DNA from: Streptomyces sp. STR69
GTDB taxonomy: Bacteria; Actinomycetota; Actinomycetes; Streptomycetales; Streptomycetaceae
NCBI RefSeq assembly: GCF_024519455.1
Contig: NZ_JALJRY010000023.1
Coordinates: 83,500-147,499 of the forward strand
Length of the DNA: 64,000 bases
Direction of reading: 5' to 3'
In this document: positions 16,838 to 28,379 of the stretch, in pieces
How the letters are laid out: each line of letters begins with the position of its first letter
Position numbering within the stretch: position 1 is the stretch's first letter
The notes under the pieces: model-generated
Databases searched by the model: none
What the model was told of the DNA's origin: nothing
What the model saw: the letters and a program-made list of their open reading frames with translations, nothing else
Translations under genes and position numbers: made by a program

Positions 16838-17965
16838 ATGACCGGCCGCTCGCCGGAAAGTGCCGCCCCACAATTCCCGGAATGCGATGCGCCCGCGGCG
16901 CGCGTTCCCTGGCGGCTGTGGACCGTCTGTCCGTCGCACGGCACGGCGTTCGCCGGCGCCCACCCCGCCGACGGGGCGGACTATCTGCGCATCCTGGACG
17001 AGCACTGCGCATGGGCCGAGCGGCTCGGCGCCGACGCCATGCTCGTCTACGACTTCTGGCAGGCCCTCGATCCCTGGACGGCCGCCCAGGAGGTGCTGGC
17101 CCGCAGCCGCACCCTCGAACCGGTCGTGGCGGTCACCGCCGCGATGTCCCGGCCGGCGGCGGTGGCACGCCGCGTGTCCTCGCTGTCCTATCTCCACGGC
17201 AGACCCGTCCACCTCAACATCGTCGCCGGAGCCCGCGGAGCGGAACTCGGCCTCCTCGGCGCCGACGCGACACCCTCCGCCGAACGGCAGCGCCGAAGCG
17301 CCGAGTTCGCGGCCTGCGTCCGGGCGGTACTGTCCGGCCGGCCGCACCGGTCCGCCTGGTACGACGTCCGCGCCCCGTCCCCCGGCCCGCTGCCGGGCAG
17401 GCAGCCCCGTATCTACGCCCCGGTCTCGACGTCCCCCGGCTTCGACACCCTCGCGCCCCTGCTGGACGCCGGCCTGGTGATGGCCAAGCCCTACGCGCAA
17501 CTGGCCCGGGAGACAGAGCGGTTGAGGCAGCAGGGCGGGACCGGGGACGTGGCGCTGATCGTCGGCATCGTGGCGCGCGGGACGTCCCGGCAGGCGCGGG
17601 AAGCGGCCGTCGCCCGCTACGGAGGCTCCCGCGGGGACGCCCTGCTGCGCAGGCTCTTCACCGACGGCCTGACCTCGACCCAGCACCGCACCACGCTCGA
17701 CCTGGCGGGTGAGGCCGACTGGCACGACGACTGCCTCTGGTACGGCGCCGGGCGCGTCGGCATCGACACACCCAAACTGGTCGGCAGCTACGGCGAGGTG
17801 GCCGGCGCCCTGCTGCGTCTGGCGGAGCTGGGCATGACCACCCTGGTGGTCGACCTGCCGGCCGACGTGGCGGAGTACGGCCACGTGGCACGCGCGCTGG
17901 AAGCGGCCCAACGCACCGGAAAGCGGAGGGGTGTTGACCTCAACGGGCTTCCGCTGCCGGGCTGA
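16838..17965 (+). CDS. Luciferase-like (LLM-class) flavin-dependent monooxygenase
   Basis: About 375 residues with the bacterial-luciferase/alkanesulfonate-monooxygenase TIM-barrel pattern: PWRLWTVCPSHGTAF at the first strand, YLRILDEHCAWAERLGADAMLVYDFW, RTLEPVVAVTAAMSRP, and the family-typical LSYLHGRPVHLNIVAG. The reaction class is O2-dependent oxidation with reduced FMN supplied by a partner reductase; the substrate cannot be read from sequence. In peptide clusters relatives perform N-hydroxylation, C-hydroxylation or Baeyer-Villiger steps. The start is uncertain: ATG 16838 has only a weak ribosome-binding site, and an upstream in-frame ATG at 16751 is possible. It is separated from the GNAT gene by 17 bp, so the two form an operon. 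Confidence 0.8.
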   Translation: MTGRSPESAAPQFPECDAPAARVPWRLWTVCPSHGTAFAGAHPADGADYLRILDEHCAWAERLGADAMLVYDFWQALDPWTAAQEVLARSRTLEPVVAVTAAMSRPAAVARRVSSLSYLHGRPVHLNIVAGARGAELGLLGADATPSAERQRRSAEFAACVRAVLSGRPHRSAWYDVRAPSPGPLPGRQPRIYAPVSTSPGFDTLAPLLDAGLVMAKPYAQLARETERLRQQGGTGDVALIVGIVARGTSRQAREAAVARYGGSRGDALLRRLFTDGLTSTQHRTTLDLAGEADWHDDCLWYGAGRVGIDTPKLVGSYGEVAGALLRLAELGMTTLVVDLPADVAEYGHVARALEAAQRTGKRRGVDLNGLPLPG

Positions 17966-17982
17966 TCGTATAGAACGAGGGC

Positions 17983-18600
17983 ATGAGCCTGTCTGCAAGT
18001 GCCCTCCCGCTGCGCACGATCGGCGCGGACGGTCTGCTGCTGCGCCCGCTGACCGAGGCGGACGAACCCGCTGTCGCCGAAGCCCTGCGGGATGCCGACA
18101 TCCTGCGCTGGGCGGCGGGCAGATCGGTGACCGGGGCGGCGCCCCGCGACCGTGCCCGGGCCTGGCTGACACCCCGTCTGTCCTGCTGGGAAAGCGGCGC
18201 CGCGGTGTTCGCCGTCGCCGACCCCGCGGGGGACACCCTGCTGGGCTCGATCGGCATCAGGGAGATCAACCGTCTTCCGGACCAGGCCGTGGTGACCTAC
18301 TGGGTGACCCCGGCGGCCCGCGGCAGGCACCTGGCCGCCAGGGCCCTGGACACCGCGGCGCGCTGGGCTTTCGCGCCGGCCGCGGACGGCGGCCTGGGAC
18401 TGCACCGCCTCACCCTGGACCACGCCGTGCTCAACACGGGCTCGTGCAGAGTCGCGGCCGGGGCCGGGTTCCGCCTGGAGGGAACCATGCGGGACCACTA
18501 CATCGACACCGGCGGCACCCGTCACGACTTCCACCTCCACGCCCGCCTCGCGGGCGACACCCGGGAGGACGGGGGCCCCGCCCCGGCCGCGGCGCCGTAG
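17983..18600 (+). CDS. GNAT-family N-acetyltransferase (RimJ-like)
   Basis: The 205-residue protein starts MSLSASALPLRTIGADGLLLRPLTEADEPAV, the usual opening of RimJ/RimL-type GNATs. It has the acetyl-CoA region YWVTPAARGRHLAARALDTAARW and the closing strand GLHRLTLDHAVLNTGSCRVAAGAGF. It transfers an acetyl group from acetyl-CoA to an amine; the substrate is unknown. It could acetylate the product as self-protection or tailoring, or act on a protein N-terminus. It follows the luciferase-like gene by 17 bp and ends convergent with the aminotransferase gene 62 bp away. Confidence 0.85.
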   Translation: MSLSASALPLRTIGADGLLLRPLTEADEPAVAEALRDADILRWAAGRSVTGAAPRDRARAWLTPRLSCWESGAAVFAVADPAGDTLLGSIGIREINRLPDQAVVTYWVTPAARGRHLAARALDTAARWAFAPAADGGLGLHRLTLDHAVLNTGSCRVAAGAGFRLEGTMRDHYIDTGGTRHDFHLHARLAGDTREDGGPAPAAAP

Positions 18601-18662
18601 CGGTCCCGGCCTTTGCCGGCCGGCACCCGCCCGGAACCGGAGCCGTTCCCGCCGTCCCCCGC

Positions 18663-20051
18663 TCACACGGTCTGCGGCTCCAGCAGCCGGCCGCCGCCTC
18701 GCGCGTGGGCGAGTCCGGTGAGGTGCCGTGCGCGCTGGTCCTGGACGAGTTTGCCCAGCCGCTCGACGCCCAGGACGATCTGCTCGGGAGTGAGCACGCT
18801 GAAGGAGAGGCGGGCCTGGTGGAATCCGGACGTGCCGCCGTAGAAGTGGTGCATGGGGGTCCACAGGACGCCGAACCGGGAGGCGGAGTACTCGAGCATG
18901 TCGTCGTCCGCGGGGAACGGCAGCGTGACGACGACGAACATCCCGCCCTGCGGTGTGTTCCACGAGACGTCCTGCCCGGTGCCCGGCACCGGGGTGAAGA
19001 CGGAATGCAGACTCTCCAGCACGGTCGCGAGGTTGCGGCGGTAGACCTCGGCCTCGCGGGCGGTGGCACGTTTCAGACTGCAGCCGTTCTCCAGGAGGTA
19101 TCCGCCGATGACCGCCTGCGCGACGGTCGAGGTGTTGAGCGTCACCATGCTCTTCAGCTTGGCGAGATGGTCGGCGAGCAGCACCGGCTCCTCGTGCGGG
19201 GCGCCGGTCGCCGTCACCGGCTGGTCCGCGATGATGTAGCCCACCCGGGCACCGGCGAAGGCGGACTTCGCGAACGACCCGAGATGGATCACCTGATGCC
19301 GGTCGTCCAGGGCCTTGAGCAGGGGCAGCGGGGAACCGCCGGCACGGAAGAGGGAGTAGGGGTTGTCCTCGATGACGAGGATCTCCTCCCGCCCCGCCAG
19401 TTCCAGCAGGGCGATCCGGTCCGCCAGGGACATGCTCGCGCCGCTGGGGTTGGCGAAGTCCGGGACGACGTAACAGGCACGCGGCCGCAGGCCCTCGCGC
19501 CGCGCCGCCCGTATCTGCCGCTCCAGGTCCTCCAGATCGATGCCCCCGTCGTGTTCCCGCACGGATCGCAGCGGGGCGCCGGCCACCCGTGCCGCGCCGA
19601 TGAACCCGACGTAGTTGGGGGTGGCGGCGAGGACGACGTCACGGGCGTCCCGGACGAGTGCGCGCAGCAGCAGCACCATCGCCTCCTGGCAGCCGGTGGT
19701 CACCACGATGCTCTCGGGGTCGACCCTCAGGCCCTCGTCGACCTCCAGCTGACGCGCTATGAGCTCGTGGATGAACCCCTTCGTGCGGCCGTACTGGAAG
19801 AACGTGCGCCGCACCTGCTCCGCGGGGAGGCCCTTCTCGCCCTCCAGATGGCCCCGGAACGTCGAGAGGTGACGTGACAGGTCGTCGACGTCGTAGAAGC
19901 CCTCGAACGGGCGGCCCGCGGAGAACGACACCGCTTCCGGATACCTTCCGGCGAGCTCGTTGAGCAGCGTCATGGAAGTGAGTGCAGGATCGTCGACCGA
20001 CGCGTGCAGGTCGGTGACGCTCAGCCGGATCGGCCCTGGGTCTTCGGACAT
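18663..20051 (-). CDS. Fold-type I PLP aminotransferase (aminoadipate/KAT II-like)
   Basis: The 462-residue protein belongs to the class I/II aminotransferases near LysN/2-aminoadipate aminotransferase. The N-terminal substrate segment is SFSAGRPFEGFYD; TTGCQEAM binds the phosphate side; VVPDFANPSGASMS and EDNPYSLFR are typical; the Schiff-base Lys is K262 in GSFAKSAFAGARVGYI. It likely swaps an alpha-amino group with a 2-oxo acid, making or degrading an unusual amino acid for the NRPS. A lyase/cyclase role, as in capreomycidine formation by related PLP enzymes, is also possible. GAGGA lies ~11 nt before ATG 20051; an alternative GTG two codons upstream (20057) has better spacing. It is transcribed from the 587-bp divergent gap that holds one 18-bp palindrome. 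Confidence 0.85.
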   Translation of the reverse strand: MSEDPGPIRLSVTDLHASVDDPALTSMTLLNELAGRYPEAVSFSAGRPFEGFYDVDDLSRHLSTFRGHLEGEKGLPAEQVRRTFFQYGRTKGFIHELIARQLEVDEGLRVDPESIVVTTGCQEAMVLLLRALVRDARDVVLAATPNYVGFIGAARVAGAPLRSVREHDGGIDLEDLERQIRAARREGLRPRACYVVPDFANPSGASMSLADRIALLELAGREEILVIEDNPYSLFRAGGSPLPLLKALDDRHQVIHLGSFAKSAFAGARVGYIIADQPVTATGAPHEEPVLLADHLAKLKSMVTLNTSTVAQAVIGGYLLENGCSLKRATAREAEVYRRNLATVLESLHSVFTPVPGTGQDVSWNTPQGGMFVVVTLPFPADDDMLEYSASRFGVLWTPMHHFYGGTSGFHQARLSFSVLTPEQIVLGVERLGKLVQDQRARHLTGLAHARGGGRLLEPQTV

Positions 20052-20229
20052 AGTCACGTCATCCTCATCCGCCGGACAACTCAGCCTTGAGCTGGTGTCG
20101 GTTAAATGCTGCCTCGTCGGGGTGCTCAAGAACATATGCGGGTCGGCTCGAACGGTGAAAGACCGTGACTGGAGGAGGAGTCGATTCCCGCTGTTCCGGT
20201 GCGCCGGAACAATCGGTCGTCCTGCGCCG

Positions 20230-20247
20230 TGTCCCGTCAGCGGGACA
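20230..20247. promoter_or_regulatory. 18-bp palindromic operator, copy 1
   Basis: TGTCCCGTCAGCGGGACA lies between the divergent aminotransferase and PhyH-type genes. It differs at two central bases from TGTCCCGCCGGCGGGACA found at 43760 and 52959. The rest of the 20052-20638 gap contains the promoter at 20333 and ~270 bp of possible leader with no feature I can name. Confidence 0.65.
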
Positions 20248-20332
20248 GCGCGGATCGACATCCGGACCGGCCGGGCGCGCAATACCGGAAACATGAGCGC
20301 GCCATCGAGAAAGCCTTGAGCTCCACGAGACG

Positions 20333-20361
20333 TTGACACCCTCTTGGACGGCGGAGAGAGT
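20333..20361 (+). promoter_or_regulatory. Promoter for the PhyH-type gene
   Basis: TTGACA (20333-20338), a 17-nt spacer and GAGAGT (20356-20361). The -10 is weak but of the same GAGnGT form as the one at 52885-52890. The leader to ATG 20639 would be ~270 nt. Confidence 0.45.
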
Positions 20362-20638
20362 ATGGAACTGCTGGGCGAGCCGCGAGAAGGACCGGGGACC
20401 GTTGCCGCGACCGGCCGGCGTCACCGGCGAATTGCAGGGCGGTGAGCCGGAATTCGCGGGCCGCCCGTCCGGCCGATGAGCGGCCGCATATCAGGGCGAT
20501 GCCGCGTCGGCCCTTCCATTCGACCACCCGCGCACGGCCCGCGCCGAATTCACGGAGGCGGCGGACGGTACGCCGGGGCGGCTCCGTGCACTTTTCCGCG
20601 CGGCAAGCGGTACCTGACACCTGAGAAGGAGTTGAAGC

Positions 20639-21565
20639 ATGACCACACTTGACGAAGGCGTACTGGAGAAGGCAGCGAAGGAATACGCCGAGCAGGGCTT
20701 CTCCATCATCCGCGATGTCATTCCCCCCGAGCTCCTGGAGGAGACGGCCGCGCACGTCGACTGGCTCACCCGGAAGTACCCGGATCTGCGTCCCGAGCAC
20801 TTCCACCACCCGCTGATCCGCAACGACGCCTTCTGGGCACGTCTGGTCTCCGACCCCCGTCTGGTGGACATCGCGGAGTTCTTCCTCGGCCCCGATCTGG
20901 CGTGCTTCACGGCCCACTACATCTGCAAGCCCCCCTTCAACGGGCAGCCCGTGCTGTGGCACCAGGACGGCGCCTACTGGACGCTGAGCCCGATGGAGGC
21001 GCTGACGGTGTGGCTGGCCGTCGACGAGAGCAGCACGGAGAACGGCTGCCTGCGGATGATCCCCGGCAGTCACGAACTGCCGCTGCACAAGCCGTCGTCG
21101 CGCACGGACACGGACAACATGCTGTTCTCCGCGTCCGACGAGGACCTCGTGCAGGAGTGGATCGACAAGCGCGGAGTCGTGGACATCGAGCTCCGGCCGG
21201 GCGACGTCTCCATCCACCACCCGCACCTGCTGCACCACTCCGAGGCGAACACCTCCGCGAAGCGACGGTGCGGTCTCGACATCGGCTACATCGCGACGAC
21301 CACGCGCATCCACAGCGAAGGGATCTATCTCGACCCGCTGCTGGTGCGTGGAACCGACGCGGGCGGCCTGAACAACTACCGCCCGTTCCCCACCTTCCAG
21401 GAGGGCGAGACGGTCTCCTTCGCCGGCCAGGAGGAGTGGAACGACAAGGTGGCCAAGCTCAACGCGGCGCTGCCCTCGCGTACCGGGGACCTTCCCGAGG
21501 AGAGTCCCATCGAGACGACCAGGCACATGATCGAGCGTCTGCGCACGGGTACCACGAAGGCGTGA
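20639..21565 (+). CDS. Phytanoyl-CoA dioxygenase (PhyH)-family Fe(II)/2-oxoglutarate hydroxylase
   Basis: The 308-residue protein carries the iron-binding facial triad: HQD in WHQDGAYW (H108, D110) and a distal His in SIHHPHLLHHS (residues 193-196 region), with a downstream Arg (KRRCGLDIGY) to hold 2-oxoglutarate. MIPGSHELPLH is also family-typical. Relatives hydroxylate, halogenate or epoxidise free or carrier-bound amino acids and small molecules; the Asp in HxD argues for hydroxylation over halogenation. ATG 20639 follows GAAGGAG at good spacing. It stands alone on the plus strand, ending at a strong hairpin shared with the convergent dioxygenase. Likely substrates are a peptide building block or the acyl chain; I cannot decide between them. 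Confidence 0.88.
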   Translation: MTTLDEGVLEKAAKEYAEQGFSIIRDVIPPELLEETAAHVDWLTRKYPDLRPEHFHHPLIRNDAFWARLVSDPRLVDIAEFFLGPDLACFTAHYICKPPFNGQPVLWHQDGAYWTLSPMEALTVWLAVDESSTENGCLRMIPGSHELPLHKPSSRTDTDNMLFSASDEDLVQEWIDKRGVVDIELRPGDVSIHHPHLLHHSEANTSAKRRCGLDIGYIATTTRIHSEGIYLDPLLVRGTDAGGLNNYRPFPTFQEGETVSFAGQEEWNDKVAKLNAALPSRTGDLPEESPIETTRHMIERLRTGTTKA

Positions 21566-21575
21566 TCCGGCCGTA

Positions 21576-21606
21576 CCGGCCGACGGTGCGGCGGACCGTC
21601 GGCCGG
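21576..21606. terminator. Bidirectional terminator hairpin
   Basis: Twelve perfectly paired bases (CCGGCCGACGGT, 21576-21587, with ACCGTCGGCCGG, 21595-21606) close a 7-nt loop, between the stops of the two convergent dioxygenase genes. Confidence 0.75.
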
Positions 21607-21641
21607 CCGACGACCTGACGACCGCACGGCCGATGGCGCGC

Positions 21642-22478
21642 TCACCAGTCGAATGCCTCGCCGTCGCCCCGCTTCTCGATGCAGTACGTCCTGAAGGCCT
21701 GGGCCTTGGCGACGACGTCCTCGTCGCCGGTGCGCCGCGCGGCCTCCACGTACCAGTCGAACGCCGCGGTGGCGTGCGCGTGCCGCTCGAAGTGCAGCTC
21801 GGCGAACGGGCGGAACCTCGACCGCATCTCCTCGGGCGTCAGGCCGGCGGCGGAGGCGATGAGTTCCTCGAGCTCCGCCTCGGTCGGCTCGGGCCGCTCG
21901 ACGACGCGGATCGGCTCGGTGGCGGGAACGTCGCCGCGGATCGCGATGGGCACCTCGGCGTCCGCGAAGTCGAGGCAGAGCGAGAGCCGGGCGGTGGTGG
22001 ACGTGCTGCGCGCGGAGTGCGGGTCGGTCGAGTGGATCCTCCACACCTCGCCGCGGCGGATGTGGTAGACGATGTCGTTCTCCGAGTGCAGCGACTCCTC
22101 GCTGGTGCGCAGCGGTATCTGCAGCCGGGTGCCCGGCTTCGCCCACTCCAGGAAGTCCACGTGCGGGGCGATGATCCCCTCACGCAGGGCGAAGACGCGC
22201 ACCCACTGCAGACGGTCCAGGGGGAAATGCTCGGTCACCAGGGACATGATGTTCGGCAGCTGCTTTCCCAGTTCGGTCAGCGAGAGGCTGCCTTCGTGGG
22301 GGCGGAAAGCGACGTCGGAATCGGCGCCGCTGCCGTTGGCCAGTACATGGGACGACCACGACCCGAAGGTGAACGTGTCGTATTCGCCGCCGTATTCGTG
22401 CCGGTCCAGGATGGACAATTCCGGGCCCAGGTCGTACGAATCGATGGGCAGTACCGCAAGCCGTTCCGATTTCAGCAA
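21642..22478 (-). CDS. Proline-3-hydroxylase / aspartyl-asparaginyl-hydroxylase-type Fe(II)/2-oxoglutarate dioxygenase
   Basis: The 278-residue protein resembles type I L-proline 3-hydroxylases: DRLQWVRVFALREG, then APHVDFLEW with the HxD pair (H106, D108), TRLQIPLRTSEES, and RRGEVWRIHSTDPHSARS holding the distal His and 2-oxoglutarate-binding residues. A helical C-terminal domain (PTEAELEELIASAAGLTPEEM onward) is also as in that family. The substrate is probably a free amino acid such as proline, pipecolate or a branched residue (inference). Start choice: GGAGGAG (22485-22491) lies 6 nt before an in-frame TTG at 22478, much better placed than the GTG at 22496, which lies upstream of that Shine-Dalgarno sequence. 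It is divergent from the PCP/P450 operon across a region with an 18-bp palindrome. Confidence 0.87.
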   Translation of the reverse strand: MLKSERLAVLPIDSYDLGPELSILDRHEYGGEYDTFTFGSWSSHVLANGSGADSDVAFRPHEGSLSLTELGKQLPNIMSLVTEHFPLDRLQWVRVFALREGIIAPHVDFLEWAKPGTRLQIPLRTSEESLHSENDIVYHIRRGEVWRIHSTDPHSARSTSTTARLSLCLDFADAEVPIAIRGDVPATEPIRVVERPEPTEAELEELIASAAGLTPEEMRSRFRPFAELHFERHAHATAAFDWYVEAARRTGDEDVVAKAQAFRTYCIEKRGDGEAFDW

Positions 22479-22666
22479 GGAAATCTCCTCCAGCACATGA
22501 TTGTTCGACGCGCCCGGAAAACCACTGGGCGTTCCACCCGATCGTCACCATAAATCTTCCGAGTTGCGCAAGGCAACGACGCGCAGGCGCACGGGACTTG
22601 GGCGGGCCGGCCGTGTCCGGCCGCCGCCCGTCATACGCTCCGAGCAGGGCCGAAAAGGCACCGTGC

Positions 22667-22684
22667 TGTCCTGTCGGCAGGACA
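22667..22684. promoter_or_regulatory. 18-bp palindromic operator, copy 2
   Basis: TGTCCTGTCGGCAGGACA has the same TGTCC...GGACA frame as the other copies; with one flanking base the perfect arms are 9 nt (GCTGTCCTG/CAGGACAGC). It sits ~45 bp upstream of the putative -35 of the PCP/P450/PKS operon and ~190 bp upstream of the divergent dioxygenase start. Confidence 0.65.
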
Positions 22685-22720
22685 GCCGACGCCTGCCGGG
22701 CTTGTCCGCACTGTCATCTC

Positions 22721-22750
22721 TTGCCTGGCGTTTCCCCGCCCGACTACCGT
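22721..22750 (+). promoter_or_regulatory. Putative promoter of the PCP-P450-TE-PKS operon
   Basis: TTGCCT (22721-22726), an 18-nt spacer and TACCGT (22745-22750, fits TAnnnT). The first start codon is at 22877. With the palindrome this accounts for the 398-bp gap 22479-22876. Confidence 0.4.
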
Positions 22751-22876
22751 GGCAGCGCGGTGACTTCGGGCACGCCATTTCGAATGGGCGATCCATCACT
22801 TTCTGGTCCGTCGGGTCGCTGCGTCGACCTTCCGGCAGCGGCCTGGACGGGAATTCCCGTCCGACAGAGGAAGGAA

Positions 22877-23200
22877 ATGACTGGAATGGAATCTTCGCCG
22901 AAAGTGATCAACCGGCGTGACGCACAGGACGGGACGCCGGAAGCAGAGCCCGCGCCCTCCGGTGCGCCGGCCTCGCTCGTGGAGGAGGTCTCGGCACTGT
23001 GGGCCGCGCACTTCGGCGACCGCGAGGTCGGGCCGGAGGACGACTTCTTCGTGCTCGGCGGCAATTCGCTCACCGGAATCAAGATCATCGAGCGGGTGGC
23101 GCAGGACTACGGCGTCCAGCTGTCCGTGCGCGACTTCTACCTGGCGCAGACCCCCACCCGGGTCGCCGAGCTGATCGAACAGGGGAGGACGAGGACGTGA
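22877..23200 (+). CDS. Free-standing peptidyl carrier protein
   Basis: The 107-residue protein has a single carrier domain with EDDFFVLGGNSLTGIKIIERV; Ser64 in GGNSL takes the phosphopantetheine arm. A ~25-residue polar tail precedes it. ATG 22877 follows GAGGAAGGAA. Its stop overlaps the GTG of the P450 gene by 4 bp, so they are coupled. In several lipopeptide pathways a discrete PCP holds an amino acid while a P450 hydroxylates its beta-carbon; the gene order PCP-P450-thioesterase-like fits that. The A domain that charges it is not adjacent; the stand-alone A protein at 3001-5697 is the obvious candidate in the window (inference). Confidence 0.92.
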   Translation: MTGMESSPKVINRRDAQDGTPEAEPAPSGAPASLVEEVSALWAAHFGDREVGPEDDFFVLGGNSLTGIKIIERVAQDYGVQLSVRDFYLAQTPTRVAELIEQGRTRT

Positions 23201-24447
23201 GGCTGACGCCGGGTCCCGCACGCGACGTCGACCTCGACAACGTCGACCTGTTCGACCTGGACCTGTACACATCGGGCGATCCGCACCCGGTCTGGGACGT
23301 GATGCGGGCGAAGGCGCCGCTGCACCACCAAGTCCTGCCCGACGGGCGCGAGTTCTGGTCGGTGACCCGCCACGAGGACGTCTGCCGCGTGCTCGGCGAC
23401 CACCGCGGGTTCACCTCCGAGCGCGGCACCACACCCACCCACGTCGGGATCGACGACCCCGCGGCGGGCAGGCTGCTGACCTCCACCGACCCGCCCCGGC
23501 ACACCGAGGTCCGCCGGCCGCTCGGCTCCATGCTCACCGCCCGGGCGGTCAAGTCCTGGGAGGACTCGATCCGCGGCACGATCGTGCGCTTCCTCGAACC
23601 GGCGCTCGACGGCGACACCTTCGACCTCGCCGAACGGGCGCTGCTCCTCCCGGCGATGGTCACCGGCCCGCTCCTCGGCATCCCCGCCCGGGACTGGGAG
23701 GAACTCGTCCAGCTGACGGCGATGGTGACGGCTCCCTCCGACCCGCACTTCATGGTCGGCCACGAGGCCGCCACGCTGGCCATCTCCCACCACGAGCTGG
23801 TCAACTACGTCACCGAGTGGGTCAAGCGGCGCCGCACGGCCGGCGGCGAGGACGACACCCTGCTCGCCCACCTCATGAGCGTCCATGCGGGCGGCGCACC
23901 GCTGAGCGACGAGGAGATCGCCCTCGACGGCTACAGCATCCTCCTGGGCGCCAACGTCACCACGCCGCACACCGTCTCGGGCACCGTGCAGGCCCTCATC
24001 GAGCGGCCCGAGCAGTTCGAGAAGGCGCAGGCGGACCCGACGCTGATCCCGAACCTGGTCGAGGAAGGGCTGCGCTGGACCTCGGCCGCCTGCAACTTCA
24101 TGCGGTACGCGGTGGACGACGTCCCCATCGCCGGGGGCACCATCCCGGCCCGCGCGGCGGTCGTCGCGTGGATCGGATCGGCCAACCGGGACGCGTCCCT
24201 CTTCCCCGATCCGCACACCTTCGACATCACCCGCCCCAACGCCAAGCGCCAGGTCGCCTTCGGGTTCGGGCCGCACTTCTGCATCGGCGCGCCGCTCGCC
24301 CGGCTGACCCTGCGGATCTTCTTCGAGGAACTGCTGGGGCGGTTCGGACCGATCGAGCTCGCCGGTGAACCGGAGCACCTGCGGTCGTACTTCATCGCCG
24401 GGATGACCCACCTCCCCATCGTCGCGCAGAAACGAAGGACGCCATGA
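23197..24447 (+). CDS. Cytochrome P450, probable carrier-bound aminoacyl hydroxylase
   Basis: The 416-residue class I P450 has the heme-Cys loop FGFGPHFCIGAPLARL (Cys362), the K-helix ExxR in EEGLRW, and a degenerate I-helix (LLGANVTTPHTVSG). The N-terminus is MRLTPGPARDVDLDNVDLFDLDLY. GTG 23197 overlaps the PCP stop, and the P450 stop overlaps the next gene's ATG, so PCP, P450 and TE-like protein should be made in fixed proportion. It needs ferredoxin and reductase, not seen here. Beta-hydroxylation of a PCP-tethered residue is the best guess from context; alpha-hydroxylation of the finished acyl chain is an alternative. Confidence 0.92.
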   Translation: MRLTPGPARDVDLDNVDLFDLDLYTSGDPHPVWDVMRAKAPLHHQVLPDGREFWSVTRHEDVCRVLGDHRGFTSERGTTPTHVGIDDPAAGRLLTSTDPPRHTEVRRPLGSMLTARAVKSWEDSIRGTIVRFLEPALDGDTFDLAERALLLPAMVTGPLLGIPARDWEELVQLTAMVTAPSDPHFMVGHEAATLAISHHELVNYVTEWVKRRRTAGGEDDTLLAHLMSVHAGGAPLSDEEIALDGYSILLGANVTTPHTVSGTVQALIERPEQFEKAQADPTLIPNLVEEGLRWTSAACNFMRYAVDDVPIAGGTIPARAAVVAWIGSANRDASLFPDPHTFDITRPNAKRQVAFGFGPHFCIGAPLARLTLRIFFEELLGRFGPIELAGEPEHLRSYFIAGMTHLPIVAQKRRTP

Positions 24448-25181
24448 CCACCGGCTCCACCGCCGCCCTGTCGCCGTGGTTCGTCCGGCCGCCGTCCACC
24501 GGCCACGCGGCCCGGCTCTTCTGCTTCCCCTTCTCCGGATCGGGCGCCTCCGCCTTCAGCGCCTGGCCGGCCGCGCTGGAGGACATCGAGGTCTGCCCGG
24601 TGCAGTTCCCCGGCCGCGAGAACCGGCTCGGCCACCCCCACTACGGCACCTACGAGAACCTCGCCGCCGACCTGGCCGAAGCCCTGGCGCCGCTGCTCGA
24701 CCGGCCCTTCGCGTTCTTCGCGCACTGCGCGGGCGCGCTGCCCGCCTACGAGACCGTGCTCAGGCTCGCCGAGGCCGGACTGCCCACGCCGGACCGCCTG
24801 TTCGTGTCCGGCCAGCCGGCCCCGCACGACGCCTCGCGCGACCGGATGCTCACCATGACCGAGTCCCAACTGCGCGACGAGGTCGAGGCGTTCGTCCGCG
24901 GCCGGGGCATCGAACCGCGCCCCGACATGCTCGACCTGGGCCTCATGGTCCTGCTGCGCGACCACGCCGCGGCCAAGAAGTACCGGCGCGAGAGCCCGGT
25001 CGCGGTGGACTGCCCCGTCGTCGTCCTGCACTGGCAGGACGACGAGGACGTGACCCCGGCCGATCTCCAGGGCTGGCGCCGGTACGCCGACTCCGTCGAG
25101 TTCCGGGTGCTCGGCGGCGGCCACTACGACTTCATGAACGCGCCGGACGGGCTGACGAAGCTGCTGACCCGCTGGCTGTGA
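24444..25181 (+). CDS. Type II thioesterase-like alpha/beta-hydrolase with Cys nucleophile (possible aminoacyl carrier-to-carrier transferase)
   Basis: The 245-residue protein has the overall type II thioesterase pattern: LFCFPFSGSGASAF, VCPVQFPGRENR, and catalytic Asp/His in HWQDDEDVTP (about D199-D202) and GGGHYDF (H227). The nucleophile elbow is AHCAG, with Cys95 where editing thioesterases have GHSMG. Cys-type relatives include CmaE and SyrC, which move aminoacyl groups between carrier domains instead of hydrolysing them (established for those proteins). Coupled to a free PCP and P450, and in a cluster with two carriers lacking live A domains, transfer is the more attractive role (inference). 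Its ATG overlaps the P450 stop; PKS genes follow after 55 bp. Confidence 0.88.
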   Translation: MTTGSTAALSPWFVRPPSTGHAARLFCFPFSGSGASAFSAWPAALEDIEVCPVQFPGRENRLGHPHYGTYENLAADLAEALAPLLDRPFAFFAHCAGALPAYETVLRLAEAGLPTPDRLFVSGQPAPHDASRDRMLTMTESQLRDEVEAFVRGRGIEPRPDMLDLGLMVLLRDHAAAKKYRRESPVAVDCPVVVLHWQDDEDVTPADLQGWRRYADSVEFRVLGGGHYDFMNAPDGLTKLLTRWL

Positions 25182-25236
25182 GCGCCGTGGCGCCGCCCGT
25201 GCCCGCCGTACACCGAAGGAACCGGAAGGAACCCCT

Positions 25237-28338
<3,102 letters not shown>

Positions 28339-28379
28339 CCGCACCCGTTCTTCCAATCGACTGTTGAGGGAGGCCCCTG

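Noticed and set aside
20639..21565. Non-heme iron halogenase
   Set aside because: The HxD motif keeps its Asp (H108, D110), whereas halogenases of this type have Ala or Gly there.
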